From Rhizobium redzepovicii (GTDB lineage: Bacteria > Pseudomonadota > Alphaproteobacteria > Rhizobiales > Rhizobiaceae), in assembly GCF_019793435.1 (NCBI RefSeq), contig NZ_JAILYH010000002.1, positions 124,001-188,000 on the forward strand: DNA of 64,000 nucleotides. Reading direction: 5' to 3'. Below the pieces are notes generated by a model. That model was given only the letters and a program-made list of their open reading frames with translations, did no database searches and was not told where the DNA came from. A program made the translations under genes and the position numbers. Shown here in pieces: positions 1 through 8,468 of this stretch. How positions within the stretch are numbered: position 1 is the stretch's first letter; each line of letters starts with the position of its first letter.

Positions 1-20
1 AGCGGGTCCTGCTGGACCTT

Positions 21-48
21 AGATTAAGTAACTTTGATTTGCCGTCAA
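21..48 (-). promoter_or_regulatory. Leftward promoter with embedded operator, twin of the one at 3725
   Basis: Read on the minus strand this has TTGACG, a 16-base spacer and TAATCT, with the spacer and -10 holding AAATCAAAGTTACTTAATCT. It matches the promoter at 3725-3752 in 25 of 28 positions. The core AAGT-N-ACTT is a short palindrome, as expected for a repressor site. It points out of the window, so the gene it drives is not visible. The promoter role is inferred from the sequence only. Confidence 0.6.
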
Positions 49-229
49 GTGTGGACGCGGTCATTGTGAAGCGAACCCGCTATTTCAGCATCCGACCGGC
101 CGCAAGACGTCCAAGGAATAACGCAATCTTGATCGGCGGCAGCAGTTTACCGAACACGGTATCGACCTATCTGACTGGCAATCACATCAAAAATGCTGGC
201 TCCACAGGCCAGCGATGGGAGGTTGGGGG

Positions 230-415
230 ATGCTCCAAATTCGCAAATTGCTGGCTGCAATGGCAGCCGTCGCCGCGGTTGCCGTATCGTCGTCCTGCAC
301 GACGAGTTCGACCGACTCGGTGCAAACCGGCTCGGTTGGATATAGTAGCGTCGACTACGGACTGAGACCCGCCTGCCGCGACGGCTTCGGCAACGATCGC
401 CCTTGCAGCTATTAG
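230..415 (+). CDS. Small secreted hypothetical protein
   Basis: A 61-residue protein whose first 25 residues (basic MLQIRK, then an alanine/valine-rich stretch) look like a signal peptide. The Ser-Ser-Ser-Cys that follows is only a weak lipobox. The remainder is Ser/Thr-rich and ends with two further cysteines (ACRDGFGNDRPC), which could form one disulfide. The start at 230 is preferred because GGGAGG lies seven bases upstream; an ATG at 215 is also in frame but lacks such a site. I do not recognise a family. It stands alone between a leftward promoter and a convergent gene. Confidence 0.55.
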   Translation: MLQIRKLLAAMAAVAAVAVSSSCTTSSTDSVQTGSVGYSSVDYGLRPACRDGFGNDRPCSY

Positions 416-495
416 GTTCAACGACGGCTCGAGGGCCAATGCTCTTCCGCTTGGAATCGCCTTGGCACATTGTCGTGCTTCCGGGTTGAAGTTGC

Positions 496-1035
496 CTAGC
501 GGCGGATAGGCAAATCCCAAACGCGGTAGAGTTCGTTGAGCGCATCCCCCGTGCGGCATTCTATGGTTGGCAAGCCGGAATCCAGAAGCGCTTTCGCATA
601 TTTGACGTCGCTATGTCGCGTCTTCAGCAGAATCCAGCGAACCATCTCCCATTTGATGCTGTCTCTTGTGCCTTCGAGATGTCCGGCACGATCGGAACGG
701 TTGATCAGCGTGCGCTTGAGATAACGGGCAAACCGCAGCCAATGATTTGAGGTGATCAGAATAGCGCCTGTCGCACGTTTCAAACGCCGCGGCATCAGCC
801 GCGAGTAATTACCTTCCATAATCCACCGCTCTTCAAGAATTGCCGCGTCGTGAAGTTTGGCAAATTCTGCTTCCGGGCGAGTCTGCCAATCGGTATTGGG
901 CAAATGATGCAGTTGGTCGAGATGCACGCTTTGGAAACCGAGCTTGTTCGAAAGGGCGACCGCCAAGGTTGACTTGCCCGTATTAGAAGGGCCAAGGACG
1001 ACGATGCGTTCGCCAAGGGCGTGCAAAGGCAGCAT
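496..1035 (-). CDS. P-loop nucleotide kinase-like (adenylate kinase / FlaR-like) protein
   Basis: A 179-residue P-loop protein. The Walker A motif GPSNTGKST sits about 14 residues from the start, followed by a hydrophobic-strand/LDQLHHLPNTDW segment. That segment is typical of the small adenylate kinase-like proteins often annotated as DNA topology modulation protein FlaR. A basic lid-like region (LMPRRLKRATG) follows. The family binds and phosphorylates a small molecule, usually of unknown identity. The upstream 71 codons of the open frame have poor codon usage and are excluded; the ATG at 1035 starts right at the conserved domain. It is monocistronic, and no neighbour hints at a substrate. 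Confidence 0.7.
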   Translation of the reverse strand: MLPLHALGERIVVLGPSNTGKSTLAVALSNKLGFQSVHLDQLHHLPNTDWQTRPEAEFAKLHDAAILEERWIMEGNYSRLMPRRLKRATGAILITSNHWLRFARYLKRTLINRSDRAGHLEGTRDSIKWEMVRWILLKTRHSDVKYAKALLDSGLPTIECRTGDALNELYRVWDLPIRR

Positions 1036-1275
1036 GGGACACCGGTCGGAAATTTTGAGGTAGCTTCCACTGGCTGCAGTCAGTGTGACTGTCAACACAC
1101 AATGAGCAGGCCTGCCTAATGCAAGTCGCCCGGCAGCGCGCCCTAGACACCGCCGCCCGTCACCGACCCAATCCCCTGAAGCGACGGAATTAGTTGGTGA
1201 CCCGGCTGTTGGAAAACCGTTACGAACCGCAGCAAGCGTGATACACACCGAGATGTTGCTCTAGGAAAGGCGGTC

Positions 1276-2415
1276 ATGCGGTATCTTCGGTCAGGGCCGC
1301 GTCGGCTTCACACCCAGGAGATGGGCGTTCCGCGCGCCAAAGCGGTGGGTTTGAGGTCGGGCGAAATCGCCGACCGGAATATTCGCGTCATCCTGGAAGC
1401 GATCCGCCGGCATGGGCCGCTGACGCGCACCGAGCTTGGCCGACATAGCGGGCTGACCGGCCCCGGCATTACCAATATTCTGCGGCGGCTGGCGGAAGAA
1501 AAACTGGTCACATCAAACCGCCGCAACGGGCTTGGCGGCGGCGCAACTGCAACGGAATTCGCGTTGCGGCCGGAGGGCGCCTTCTCGGTCGGGGTCAAGC
1601 TTCGCCAGACGCGCGGCGAAATCGTCCTCATCGATCTCAGCGGCCAGGTGCACGACCGGGTCTATTTCGACGTGGATCCTGCGCACAGGGTCGGCGCGGT
1701 GCATGCCGTCGCCAGGGATATGGTCGATCGCCACGCGGCCTTGCCGGTCATCGGCCTCGGCATCGCCGCCAAAGACTGGACGGAGGAGGAAAGCGACGCG
1801 ATCGCCGCGATGTCGACGGTCGCGAGGCCCTATGTCGAGAACGAATGCACGGCAAGCCTGCTTGCCGAGCGCACCATCGGCAGCGCCATGCCGGAGGGCT
1901 GTCTGGCGATGATCATCATCGACGACGACGTGCAGGCCGGTTTTCTCGTTCGCGGCGTTCCCTATTCCGGCGTGCATGGCCGGGCGGGCAGCATCGGCGA
2001 AATGCTGACCGGGCCAGACAATGTCCAGCTCAACACCGTCGTCGGGTTCCATTCCCTGCGCTCACGCATCGGCGACGAGGACTTCGCCCGCCTGCTCAAG
2101 GGCGAGGAGTTCTCCTGCCCCTTGCTGTCACAATGGATACGCGAAGCCGCCGGCCACCTGCTCGATCCGATCATCGCCATGGCCGGCTTTCTTGCCCCGA
2201 GCGTCGTCATGATCGGCGGCGATCTGCCGCAAGGCATGATCGAAGCACTGATCCATCAGCTTTCCATCGAGCGACGCGACACCTCGACGAGACCGCTGCT
2301 GACGCCCTGGATTTCGCCGATGAAACCGGCGAGCTTCAGCGGCGGCGGCGTGGCACTCGGTGCCGCCCTCTTGCCCTTCCTCAACACGTTGCTGCTGCCG
2401 CCGGCTTCGGCCTGA
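1276..2415 (+). CDS. ROK-family transcriptional repressor
   Basis: A 379-residue protein with an N-terminal winged helix-turn-helix (about residues 30-85, including GPLTRTELGRHSGLTGPGIT) followed by a ROK-type actin-fold domain. The Cys-X-Cys-Gly zinc motif of ROK sugar kinases is missing, so this is a regulator rather than a kinase. The start at 1276 has AGGAAAGG about six bases upstream. It converges with the Gfo/Idh dehydrogenase that follows and lies beside a CUT1 sugar operon, so it is a candidate for the repressor acting on the twin promoters at 21-48 and 3725-3752. A second ROK gene at 7138 is the alternative. Confidence 0.85.
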   Translation: MRYLRSGPRRLHTQEMGVPRAKAVGLRSGEIADRNIRVILEAIRRHGPLTRTELGRHSGLTGPGITNILRRLAEEKLVTSNRRNGLGGGATATEFALRPEGAFSVGVKLRQTRGEIVLIDLSGQVHDRVYFDVDPAHRVGAVHAVARDMVDRHAALPVIGLGIAAKDWTEEESDAIAAMSTVARPYVENECTASLLAERTIGSAMPEGCLAMIIIDDDVQAGFLVRGVPYSGVHGRAGSIGEMLTGPDNVQLNTVVGFHSLRSRIGDEDFARLLKGEEFSCPLLSQWIREAAGHLLDPIIAMAGFLAPSVVMIGGDLPQGMIEALIHQLSIERRDTSTRPLLTPWISPMKPASFSGGGVALGAALLPFLNTLLLPPASA

Positions 2416-2418
2416 TGC

Positions 2419-3465
2419 TCAGGTCAGCGCTTCATCGGCATGGCTGAGATCGGAAGCCAGCGCCTTGTCCAGGACCTTTTGGATATTGGCGGCGCGGCGG
2501 AAGGACGGTTCCTGCGTCTTGCCGGCCCGTACGGCCTGGACGAAACGCTGGTAGTTGGTTTCGACGGGATCGAAAGACACGTCACGCCAGGTCGCGGTGT
2601 GCACGTCTTCGCCAAGACAGGCGCGCAGCGTCGATTGTCCAGTGTCGTAGATCATCTCGATCGAGCCGGTTTCGCCATAGACCCTGAGGCGCAGCTGATC
2701 CATCTGGCCAGCGGCCGTGCGCGTCGCCTGGATGGTGCCGATCGCGCCATTGGTGAAATCGACGTTCATCGTGAAGCTGTCATTGGCATCGAGGTCATAT
2801 TCGCCAATCTTATGATCAGGTGCCTTGTCGAAGGTCTTCAGCCGCGCAAAGACATGGGCGACGTCGAGCCCGGAACCATAGGAGGCGAAATCGACAATGT
2901 GGATGCCGATGTCGCCGAGCGCGCCGTTCGATCCATGTTTTTTGCTCAGCCGCCACAGCCATTTGCTTTCGCTCTTCCAGTCGCCCCAGTGGCGGCCGAC
3001 CAGCCAGCTCTGCAGGTGCGACGCCTCGACATGGCGCACCGCACCAATTTCACCGGCGAGCACCATCTGCCGGCCTTTCTGCAGGGCGGGCGAATTGCGA
3101 TAGGTGAAATTGACCATGCCGACCTTGCCCGAGCGTTCGATCGCCTCGGTCATCTCCATCGCCTTGACCGCATCGGTGGCGAGCGGCTTTTCACAGAAGA
3201 CGTGTTTGCCGGCAGCGATCGCCTGAAGCGTCGTCGGGTGGTGGATGCTGTCGGGCGTGACATTGGCAACCGCGTCGAATTCGCCCCAGGCAAGGGCCTC
3301 TTCCAGCGAGGTGAAATGGTTGGCGATGCCATGTTCGCTGCAGAAGGCGGCAAGCCTTTCCGGAACGACATCGACGCCGCCCACGACGCTGACGCCTTCG
3401 ATCGCCTTGAATCTCGCTGCATGCTGGTTGGCCATGCCGCCCGTGCCGAGAATGAGTAAACGCAT
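2419..3465 (-). CDS. Gfo/Idh/MocA-family NAD(P)-dependent oxidoreductase
   Basis: A 348-residue dehydrogenase of the glucose-fructose oxidoreductase / inositol dehydrogenase family. The Rossmann motif GTGGMANQHAARF is at the N-terminus, the EKPLATD motif near residue 97 carries the conserved catalytic lysine, and the C-terminal half is the GFO/IDH substrate domain. Such enzymes oxidise or epimerise free sugars, inositols or sugar acids in the cytoplasm. The ATG at 3465 is chosen because GGAGGA precedes it directly; the longer frame upstream has none. It is divergent from the sugar ABC operon at 3831 and shares its control region, so it probably acts on the imported sugar. The exact substrate cannot be told from sequence. 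Confidence 0.85.
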   Translation of the reverse strand: MRLLILGTGGMANQHAARFKAIEGVSVVGGVDVVPERLAAFCSEHGIANHFTSLEEALAWGEFDAVANVTPDSIHHPTTLQAIAAGKHVFCEKPLATDAVKAMEMTEAIERSGKVGMVNFTYRNSPALQKGRQMVLAGEIGAVRHVEASHLQSWLVGRHWGDWKSESKWLWRLSKKHGSNGALGDIGIHIVDFASYGSGLDVAHVFARLKTFDKAPDHKIGEYDLDANDSFTMNVDFTNGAIGTIQATRTAAGQMDQLRLRVYGETGSIEMIYDTGQSTLRACLGEDVHTATWRDVSFDPVETNYQRFVQAVRAGKTQEPSFRRAANIQKVLDKALASDLSHADEALT

Positions 3466-3614
3466 CTTGTCCTCCATGAGTTCGCTTCCGGCTACCGCGC
3501 AGCCGGGCAAAAACCGCACTTGCCATCGCGGCCGTCCGCGATCGCCTCATGCTTCTTCAGGAAAATTGCGGTGGCTGCGCCACGCGTCCGAAAGGGCGCT
3601 CCGTCACGGCGATG

Positions 3615-3663
3615 GCGCAGATCCTTTTCGAAAAATCGATCTCGATTTTCCGGAATTCTGCGC
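3615..3663. repeat. Imperfect inverted repeat in the divergent intergenic region
   Basis: A 49-base stem-loop-like element bounded by GCGCAG and CTGCGC, with inner arms around GAAAAATCGAT and CGATTTTCC. Similar palindromes are scattered between genes in rhizobia. It lies in the 365-base gap between the Gfo/Idh gene and the ABC operon, upstream of the mapped promoter. No coding frame is convincing in that gap. Confidence 0.5.
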
Positions 3664-3724
3664 TAGCTGCTGTTGATTGTCGCCAGCATCTCAACCTCCC
3701 GGCTCTGGCCTCCCAAGCTGTGGC

Positions 3725-3752
3725 TTGACATCAAATCAAAGTAACTTAATCT
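3725..3752 (+). promoter_or_regulatory. Promoter and operator of the CUT1 sugar operon
   Basis: TTGACA at 3725-3730, a 16-base spacer and TAATCT at 3747-3752 give a strong sigma-70-type promoter for the operon that starts at 3831. The segment 3733-3752 is the near-exact inverted twin of 21-40. Its palindromic core AAGTAACTT lies between the -35 and -10 boxes, a placement where a bound repressor would block polymerase. One of the two ROK proteins is the likely ligand. Confidence 0.65.
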
Positions 3753-3830
3753 AATTAATGCAGCACGGAAATGAGGAGAGGTCAACTGACCGCCAGGCTG
3801 TATTCGTTCAAAATGGGGAGGAGACCCATC

Positions 3831-5129
3831 ATGAAGAGCGCCACCGTCAGCGCATTTGCGCTGAGCACAATATTATTTTCAGCATCCGTTTCATTTGCCC
3901 AGGAACTTGCAACCAAGGACCGGATCGGCCTTGCCGATGCGCCAAAATCCCTCGTCGTCCGCCTGACCAACGACAGCCCGAACAATTCCGATCCCGCCAT
4001 CGCCGAAGGCTACCAGAAGCTCTTCGTCGACTTCATCAAGAAGCATCCCGATTGGAAACTGCAGATGCAGTTCATGTCCTCAGACATCGGCACCGAACAG
4101 GCCAAGATGCTGGAGCAGGCCAAGGCCGGCAATGCGCCCGATTGCGCCGCCGTCGACTCCTTCGTCCTCTCGCAGTTCATGGTCAATCATGTGCTGGCTG
4201 ACTTCACGCCTTACTTCTCGAAGGAAGAAGTGGACGACCTCTTCCCCTTCATCCGCAGCGGCATCACCGACAAAGACCAGACGGTGCGGGCATGGTGGTG
4301 GGATACGGATTTGCGCGTGCTCTATCGCAACAAATCGATCGTCGCCGAGGCGCCTGCGACCTGGGACGATCTGAAGACAGCCGCCCTCGCCTCCACCAAG
4401 GAGGGTATGGAAGGTGTCCTGTTCAACGGCGGGCGCTGGGAAGGCACGACCTTCGACTGGCTGGCGAACTATTGGGCGCTCGGCGGCAAACTCGTCGACG
4501 ATACCGGCAAGCCGGTCTTCGGCGAAGGCGAGAACAAGGAGAAATTCCTGAAGGCGCTGAACTATTTCAAGGATCTCGTCGATTCCGGCGCGGCCCCCAA
4601 GCGCGTCAGCACGATCGCCAACTACGACGACATGAATGCTGCTGCGGCGGCGGCGACCACAGCCCTCTTCATCGGCGGCAATTGGCAATATGCCCAGCTG
4701 AAGTCCACGCTCGACGAAGCCGAGTTCAAAAACTGGACCTTCTCGCCGATCCCCGGCCCGACGGCCGATCAGCGCTCGACAGGCACCGGCGGCTGGACGA
4801 TCGCCTCGTTCAGCAAGGACAAGGACAAGGTCGAGATGTGCGCCAACCTCGCACGCGAGGTCTATATGGGGCCGGCAAACGCACTGCAGCAGCAGCTGCC
4901 GACCCGCAAATCGCTGTTCGACAAGTATGAAGTCTTCTCGACCGAAGCCAACAAGACCTTCGCCAAGGCTCTGGTCGACGGACAGGCGCGCCCCGGCGTG
5001 CCGATCTATCCGGAAATATCAAACCAGATCCAGATCATGATGGGTGACGTGCTCTCGGGCACCAAAAAGCCGGAGGAAGCCCTGGATGCCGCATTCAGCG
5101 CGGCGATAGAGGCCTACAAGCGGCTGTGA
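3831..5129 (+). CDS. CUT1-type sugar ABC transporter, periplasmic binding protein
   Basis: A 432-residue extracellular solute-binding protein (family 1, MalE-like). Residues 1-23 form a signal peptide ending SFAQ. The mature part has the usual two-lobe pattern, with the WWWDTDLRVLYRNKSI hinge region and aromatic-rich ligand segments such as NGGRWEGTTFDW. The ATG at 3831 follows GGGGAGGAG. It is the first gene of an operon of binding protein, two permeases, ROK regulator, isomerase and ATPase. The family imports mono- to oligosaccharides or polyols; the substrate is not deducible here. A 243-base gap with a hairpin repeat separates it from the permease, which may let it be made in excess. Confidence 0.9.
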   Translation: MKSATVSAFALSTILFSASVSFAQELATKDRIGLADAPKSLVVRLTNDSPNNSDPAIAEGYQKLFVDFIKKHPDWKLQMQFMSSDIGTEQAKMLEQAKAGNAPDCAAVDSFVLSQFMVNHVLADFTPYFSKEEVDDLFPFIRSGITDKDQTVRAWWWDTDLRVLYRNKSIVAEAPATWDDLKTAALASTKEGMEGVLFNGGRWEGTTFDWLANYWALGGKLVDDTGKPVFGEGENKEKFLKALNYFKDLVDSGAAPKRVSTIANYDDMNAAAAAATTALFIGGNWQYAQLKSTLDEAEFKNWTFSPIPGPTADQRSTGTGGWTIASFSKDKDKVEMCANLAREVYMGPANALQQQLPTRKSLFDKYEVFSTEANKTFAKALVDGQARPGVPIYPEISNQIQIMMGDVLSGTKKPEEALDAAFSAAIEAYKRL

Positions 5130-5146
5130 TGCGGTGGCGTCCGTGG

Positions 5147-5293
5147 CCAGCCCCTCATCCGGCTGCCGCCACCTTCTCCCCGTTGTGATGGGGATAAGGG
5201 GACAAGCCGCAACCTCTCCGTCCCTCACAAGCGCCTCGTCCGGCGCGTCCCCTCTCCCCGCAAGCGGGGAGAGGGTTAGGGTGAGGGGCAGCA
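5147..5293. repeat. RIME-like rhizobial intergenic repeat
   Basis: The gap between binding protein and permease contains CCTTCTCCCCGTT...GGGGATAAGGGG and then CCCTCTCCCCGCAAGCGGGGAGAGGG, two hairpins within 130 bases. This CTCCCCGC/GCGGGGAG palindrome with its GTTAGGGTGAGGGGC tail is a common dispersed element between genes of rhizobia (RIME type, by recollection). In the mRNA it would fold into stable hairpins that could protect the binding-protein transcript. Confidence 0.6.
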
Positions 5294-5372
5294 GCACTCT
5301 TCAACGCTTCAGACAACGACGGCGCCTGTCCGCAGGCCCCGTCGACATTGCCAAACCCGGACAGGGAAGCCA

Positions 5373-6302
5373 ATGAGCCCTATTGCCATCGAGGTCGACA
5401 GCCCGCCTCAAAGCAGAACGTTCATGCGCCGTTTCGCCGGGGCGCCCCTGCCCTGGATCATGCCGGTGATCGTCGTCATCGGCATATTCTACCTCTACCC
5501 CGTCATCGACGTTTTCCGGCTTTCCTTCACCAATGCGACGCTGATCGGCGACACTCAGGACTACACGCTGGGCTCGATCGTCAATGCGCTGAGTTCGCCG
5601 CAGCTGCCCGACATTTTATGGGCGACGCTGATCTTCGTCGGCGGCAGTGTCATCGGCCAGCAGATCCTCGGCCTTGCGGTCGCCGTCACCGTCATCCGCG
5701 GCGAAAAGCGCGGCCTGTTCGGCACCACCATCCTCAGAACGACGGCGCTCATCGCCTGGGTCGTGCCGGGCATTGCCGGCGGCATCATCTGGCAGATGCT
5801 ATTTTCCGAAGCGCCTTACGGCGCGCTGAACAGCATTCTGAGATTGATGCATATGCCAACCGTCGCCTGGCTTTCCGATCCCGCCATGGCGCCCTGGTCG
5901 ACGCTGATTTCCAACATCTGGCGCGGCACGGCCTTTTCGATGGTGGTGATGTATGCGGCGCTGAAGGCGATCGATCCCTCGCTCTATGAAGCCGCCGAAG
6001 TCGATGGCGCAACGGCCTCGCAGCAGTTCTTCTTCGTCACCCTGCCGCAGCTGCGCGCCGCCATCCTCGTCAACATGATCCTGATCACCATCCAGACGGT
6101 GAATACCTTCGACGCGATCATCACATTGACGGGCGGCGGCCCTGGCCGCGCGACCGAAGTGATCTCGCTCTACGTCTTCAACATCGTTTTCAGAAACTAC
6201 GATCTCTCCGGCGGCAGCGTGCTCTCCGTGCTCATGCTGATCATCAGCCTCGGCCTTGCCTTCGTCTATGCCTCGTTCCTGCCGAAGGAGGAAGAGCAAT
6301 GA
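5373..6302 (+). CDS. CUT1 sugar ABC transporter permease (MalF/UgpA-like)
   Basis: A 309-residue inner-membrane permease with about six hydrophobic spans, the first around residues 30-50. The EAA loop is present near residue 205 (YEAAEVDGATASQQFFFVTLP), which docks on the ATPase. It is the first of the two permeases of the system that starts with the binding protein at 3831. Its stop overlaps the start of the second permease by four bases (ATGA), so the two are translationally coupled. Confidence 0.9.
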   Translation: MSPIAIEVDSPPQSRTFMRRFAGAPLPWIMPVIVVIGIFYLYPVIDVFRLSFTNATLIGDTQDYTLGSIVNALSSPQLPDILWATLIFVGGSVIGQQILGLAVAVTVIRGEKRGLFGTTILRTTALIAWVVPGIAGGIIWQMLFSEAPYGALNSILRLMHMPTVAWLSDPAMAPWSTLISNIWRGTAFSMVVMYAALKAIDPSLYEAAEVDGATASQQFFFVTLPQLRAAILVNMILITIQTVNTFDAIITLTGGGPGRATEVISLYVFNIVFRNYDLSGGSVLSVLMLIISLGLAFVYASFLPKEEEQ

Positions 6303-7141
6303 GCGGGCGGACGGGAACGCGGCTCGGCGATGCCTTGAGCTATCTCTTCATGCTGGTGATGTTCGTCTTCTTCGCCGGCCCCCTCACCTATCTCCTGTCG
6401 ATGGCGATGCGTGACAAGCGCGAGATCTATCGCGGCGCGGCGCGCTATATTCCTCAGAACCCAACCATCGACAATTTCATCACCGTGCTGAACAACAGCT
6501 ATTTTCCAATCTATCTCTGGAACGGCCTCAAGCTTGCGGCCTTGAGCGGGATCGGCGTGCTGATCGTGGCGCTGCCCGCCGCTTACGCCTTTTCCCGCTT
6601 TCAGTTCCGCGGCAAGGGCCTGTCGATGATGGGACTGCTGCTCTTCCAGATGATCTCGCCGCTTGTCATCATGGTGCCGCTCTACCGCTACATGAACCGG
6701 CTCGGCATGCTGGACACCCATTTTGCCGTCGTCATGGTCTATATCGCGCTCGGCGTTCCGCTGGCGACCTGGCTGTTGAAGAGCACGGTCGACGGCATTC
6801 CGCGCAGCCTCGACGAAGCCGCCATGATCGACGGCTGCAACCGGTTTTCGGTGTTCTGGCGCATCATCCTGCCCTTGTCGGCGCCGGGTATCGCCTCGGT
6901 CTTCATCATCACGGTAATTGCCGGCTGGTCGCAATTCCTGGTGCCTTTCCTGCTGCTCACCAAAAATGACCTGATGCCGATCGGCGTCGGAATCTTTAAC
7001 TTCCGCGGCATGCAGACCGACTCGTCCATCCAGCTGCTTGCCGCCGCCTGCCTGATCTCGGTCGTTCCGGCGATCGTGGCCTTCCTGTCGCTCCAGAGGC
7101 TGATCCTCGGCGCGATGACCAGCGGCGCGGTGAAGGGATGA
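6299..7141 (+). CDS. CUT1 sugar ABC transporter permease (MalG/UgpE-like)
   Basis: A 280-residue inner-membrane permease, the partner of the preceding one. It has about six membrane spans and an EAA loop near residue 175 (LDEAAMIDGCNRFSVFWRIILP). It ends in the SGAVKG tail often seen in this subfamily, as do the other second permeases in this window. The stop codon overlaps the next start (ATGA at 7138), which places the ROK regulator in the same message. Confidence 0.9.
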   Translation: MSGRTGTRLGDALSYLFMLVMFVFFAGPLTYLLSMAMRDKREIYRGAARYIPQNPTIDNFITVLNNSYFPIYLWNGLKLAALSGIGVLIVALPAAYAFSRFQFRGKGLSMMGLLLFQMISPLVIMVPLYRYMNRLGMLDTHFAVVMVYIALGVPLATWLLKSTVDGIPRSLDEAAMIDGCNRFSVFWRIILPLSAPGIASVFIITVIAGWSQFLVPFLLLTKNDLMPIGVGIFNFRGMQTDSSIQLLAAACLISVVPAIVAFLSLQRLILGAMTSGAVKG

Positions 7142-8421
7142 GCATCGGTTCAGTCTCGATGATTGATGAAGGATTCGACTCTATGAACCAGACACTCGGC
7201 GCCAGGCCGTCCCCCGATCTGACCGGCGCCAATGTCGAGGATGCCGGTGAGCACAACAGGGCGGTCGTCCTGCGCTGCATTCACCGCCAGGCGCCGATTT
7301 CACGCGCCGAAATCGCGAGGCGCACCGGGTTCACCAAACCGGCGATCGCCCGCATCGTCGACCGGCTGTTGGACGAGGGTCTGATCATGGAAGCCCGCCG
7401 CCGGCATGGGCTGCGGGGTCAGCCGGCGATCGAACTCGAGATCAATCCGGATGCCTGTTTTGCGATCGGCATCAACATCGACCGCGACCATCTGACGATC
7501 CTGGCGGTCGATGCCGTCGGCAATGTCCGCGCCCGCGTGCATCATGAGAAGCGTTTCATCCTGCCGGCGGAATTCCTGCAGCTGACGTCAGATGCGATTT
7601 CGCATTTCCAACGCAGCCGGCTGATCGACGATGCGCGGCTCGCCGGCATCGGCCTGGCGATGCCGGATTGGCTCGGGGAGATTTCGCTGCTCGGTAAGCC
7701 CGAGGCCTATCAGGAGTGGACGGCGTTCGATGTGCGTGCAGCACTCGAAAATCTGACGCAGCATCCTGTCTTCATCGAAAACGAAGCCAATGCCGCAGCC
7801 CTTGCCGAGCTCGATTACGGCCTCGGCGCCGAGAGCAGCAGCTTCTTCTACATCGCCATCAATGCCTGCCCGGGCGGCGGCCTCGTGCTCGACGGCAACG
7901 GTCACCGCGGCGCCATGGGCCTCAGCGGCGAAATCGGCTGGCTTCCCATTGCCGACGGCCGGGACGAGAAAGCCCACAAGGTCCAGCTTCTCGGCGAAAT
8001 ATTCTCGCTGTTTTCACTTTATGATTTTCTTGCCCGCCACGACGTCGAGGTGAGTGTTCCGCACGATCTGCTGACGCTCGATGCGCATGGCAGGCGCCTG
8101 GTTTCGCAGTGGCTGAAGGAAATGAGCGCGCATCTGGCCGTCGCGGTCAAGCATATCGGCTTGATCGTCGATCCCGACGCCGTCCTCGTCGGCGGCCGGC
8201 TGCCGATCCGCATCGTCGACGAGTTGCTGCGCTATGTGCACGAACATCTCGACGCCGAGGACACGAGCCTGCCCTCGCTCCATCGCGCCTCGCTCGGCGA
8301 GGATGCCTCCGCAATGGGGGCGGCAGCCATGCCGATGGCGGCGGCCCTGATGCTCGCATCGGCGGATGTCGCTCAACGCGCGCGTTCGCCGCTGAAAAAC
8401 ATGGATCGCCTGAACAGTTGA
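7138..8421 (+). CDS. ROK-family transcriptional regulator inside the sugar operon
   Basis: A 427-residue protein with a winged helix-turn-helix (about residues 35-90, APISRAEIARRTGFTKPAIARIV) and a ROK domain. As in the ROK protein at 1276, the CxCGxxGC zinc motif is absent and the usual glycine-rich phosphate loops are degenerate, which points to regulation rather than sugar kinase activity. The start at 7138 overlaps the permease stop. An ATG at 7183 with GAAGGA upstream is an alternative that would shorten it by 15 residues. Two ROK regulators for one locus suggests either layered control or different partner operons. Confidence 0.85.
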   Translation: MSIGSVSMIDEGFDSMNQTLGARPSPDLTGANVEDAGEHNRAVVLRCIHRQAPISRAEIARRTGFTKPAIARIVDRLLDEGLIMEARRRHGLRGQPAIELEINPDACFAIGINIDRDHLTILAVDAVGNVRARVHHEKRFILPAEFLQLTSDAISHFQRSRLIDDARLAGIGLAMPDWLGEISLLGKPEAYQEWTAFDVRAALENLTQHPVFIENEANAAALAELDYGLGAESSSFFYIAINACPGGGLVLDGNGHRGAMGLSGEIGWLPIADGRDEKAHKVQLLGEIFSLFSLYDFLARHDVEVSVPHDLLTLDAHGRRLVSQWLKEMSAHLAVAVKHIGLIVDPDAVLVGGRLPIRIVDELLRYVHEHLDAEDTSLPSLHRASLGEDASAMGAAAMPMAAALMLASADVAQRARSPLKNMDRLNS

Positions 8422-8468
8422 AACGGCTGGCAAGGCGCCGGGAATTTGGTGAAGATGGGAGGATTTTG

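Noticed and set aside
147-559. Overlapping minus-strand frames of 125-132 codons at the left end
   Set aside because: No start signal or domain; arginine- and cysteine-rich composition typical of shadow frames opposite the small secreted protein.
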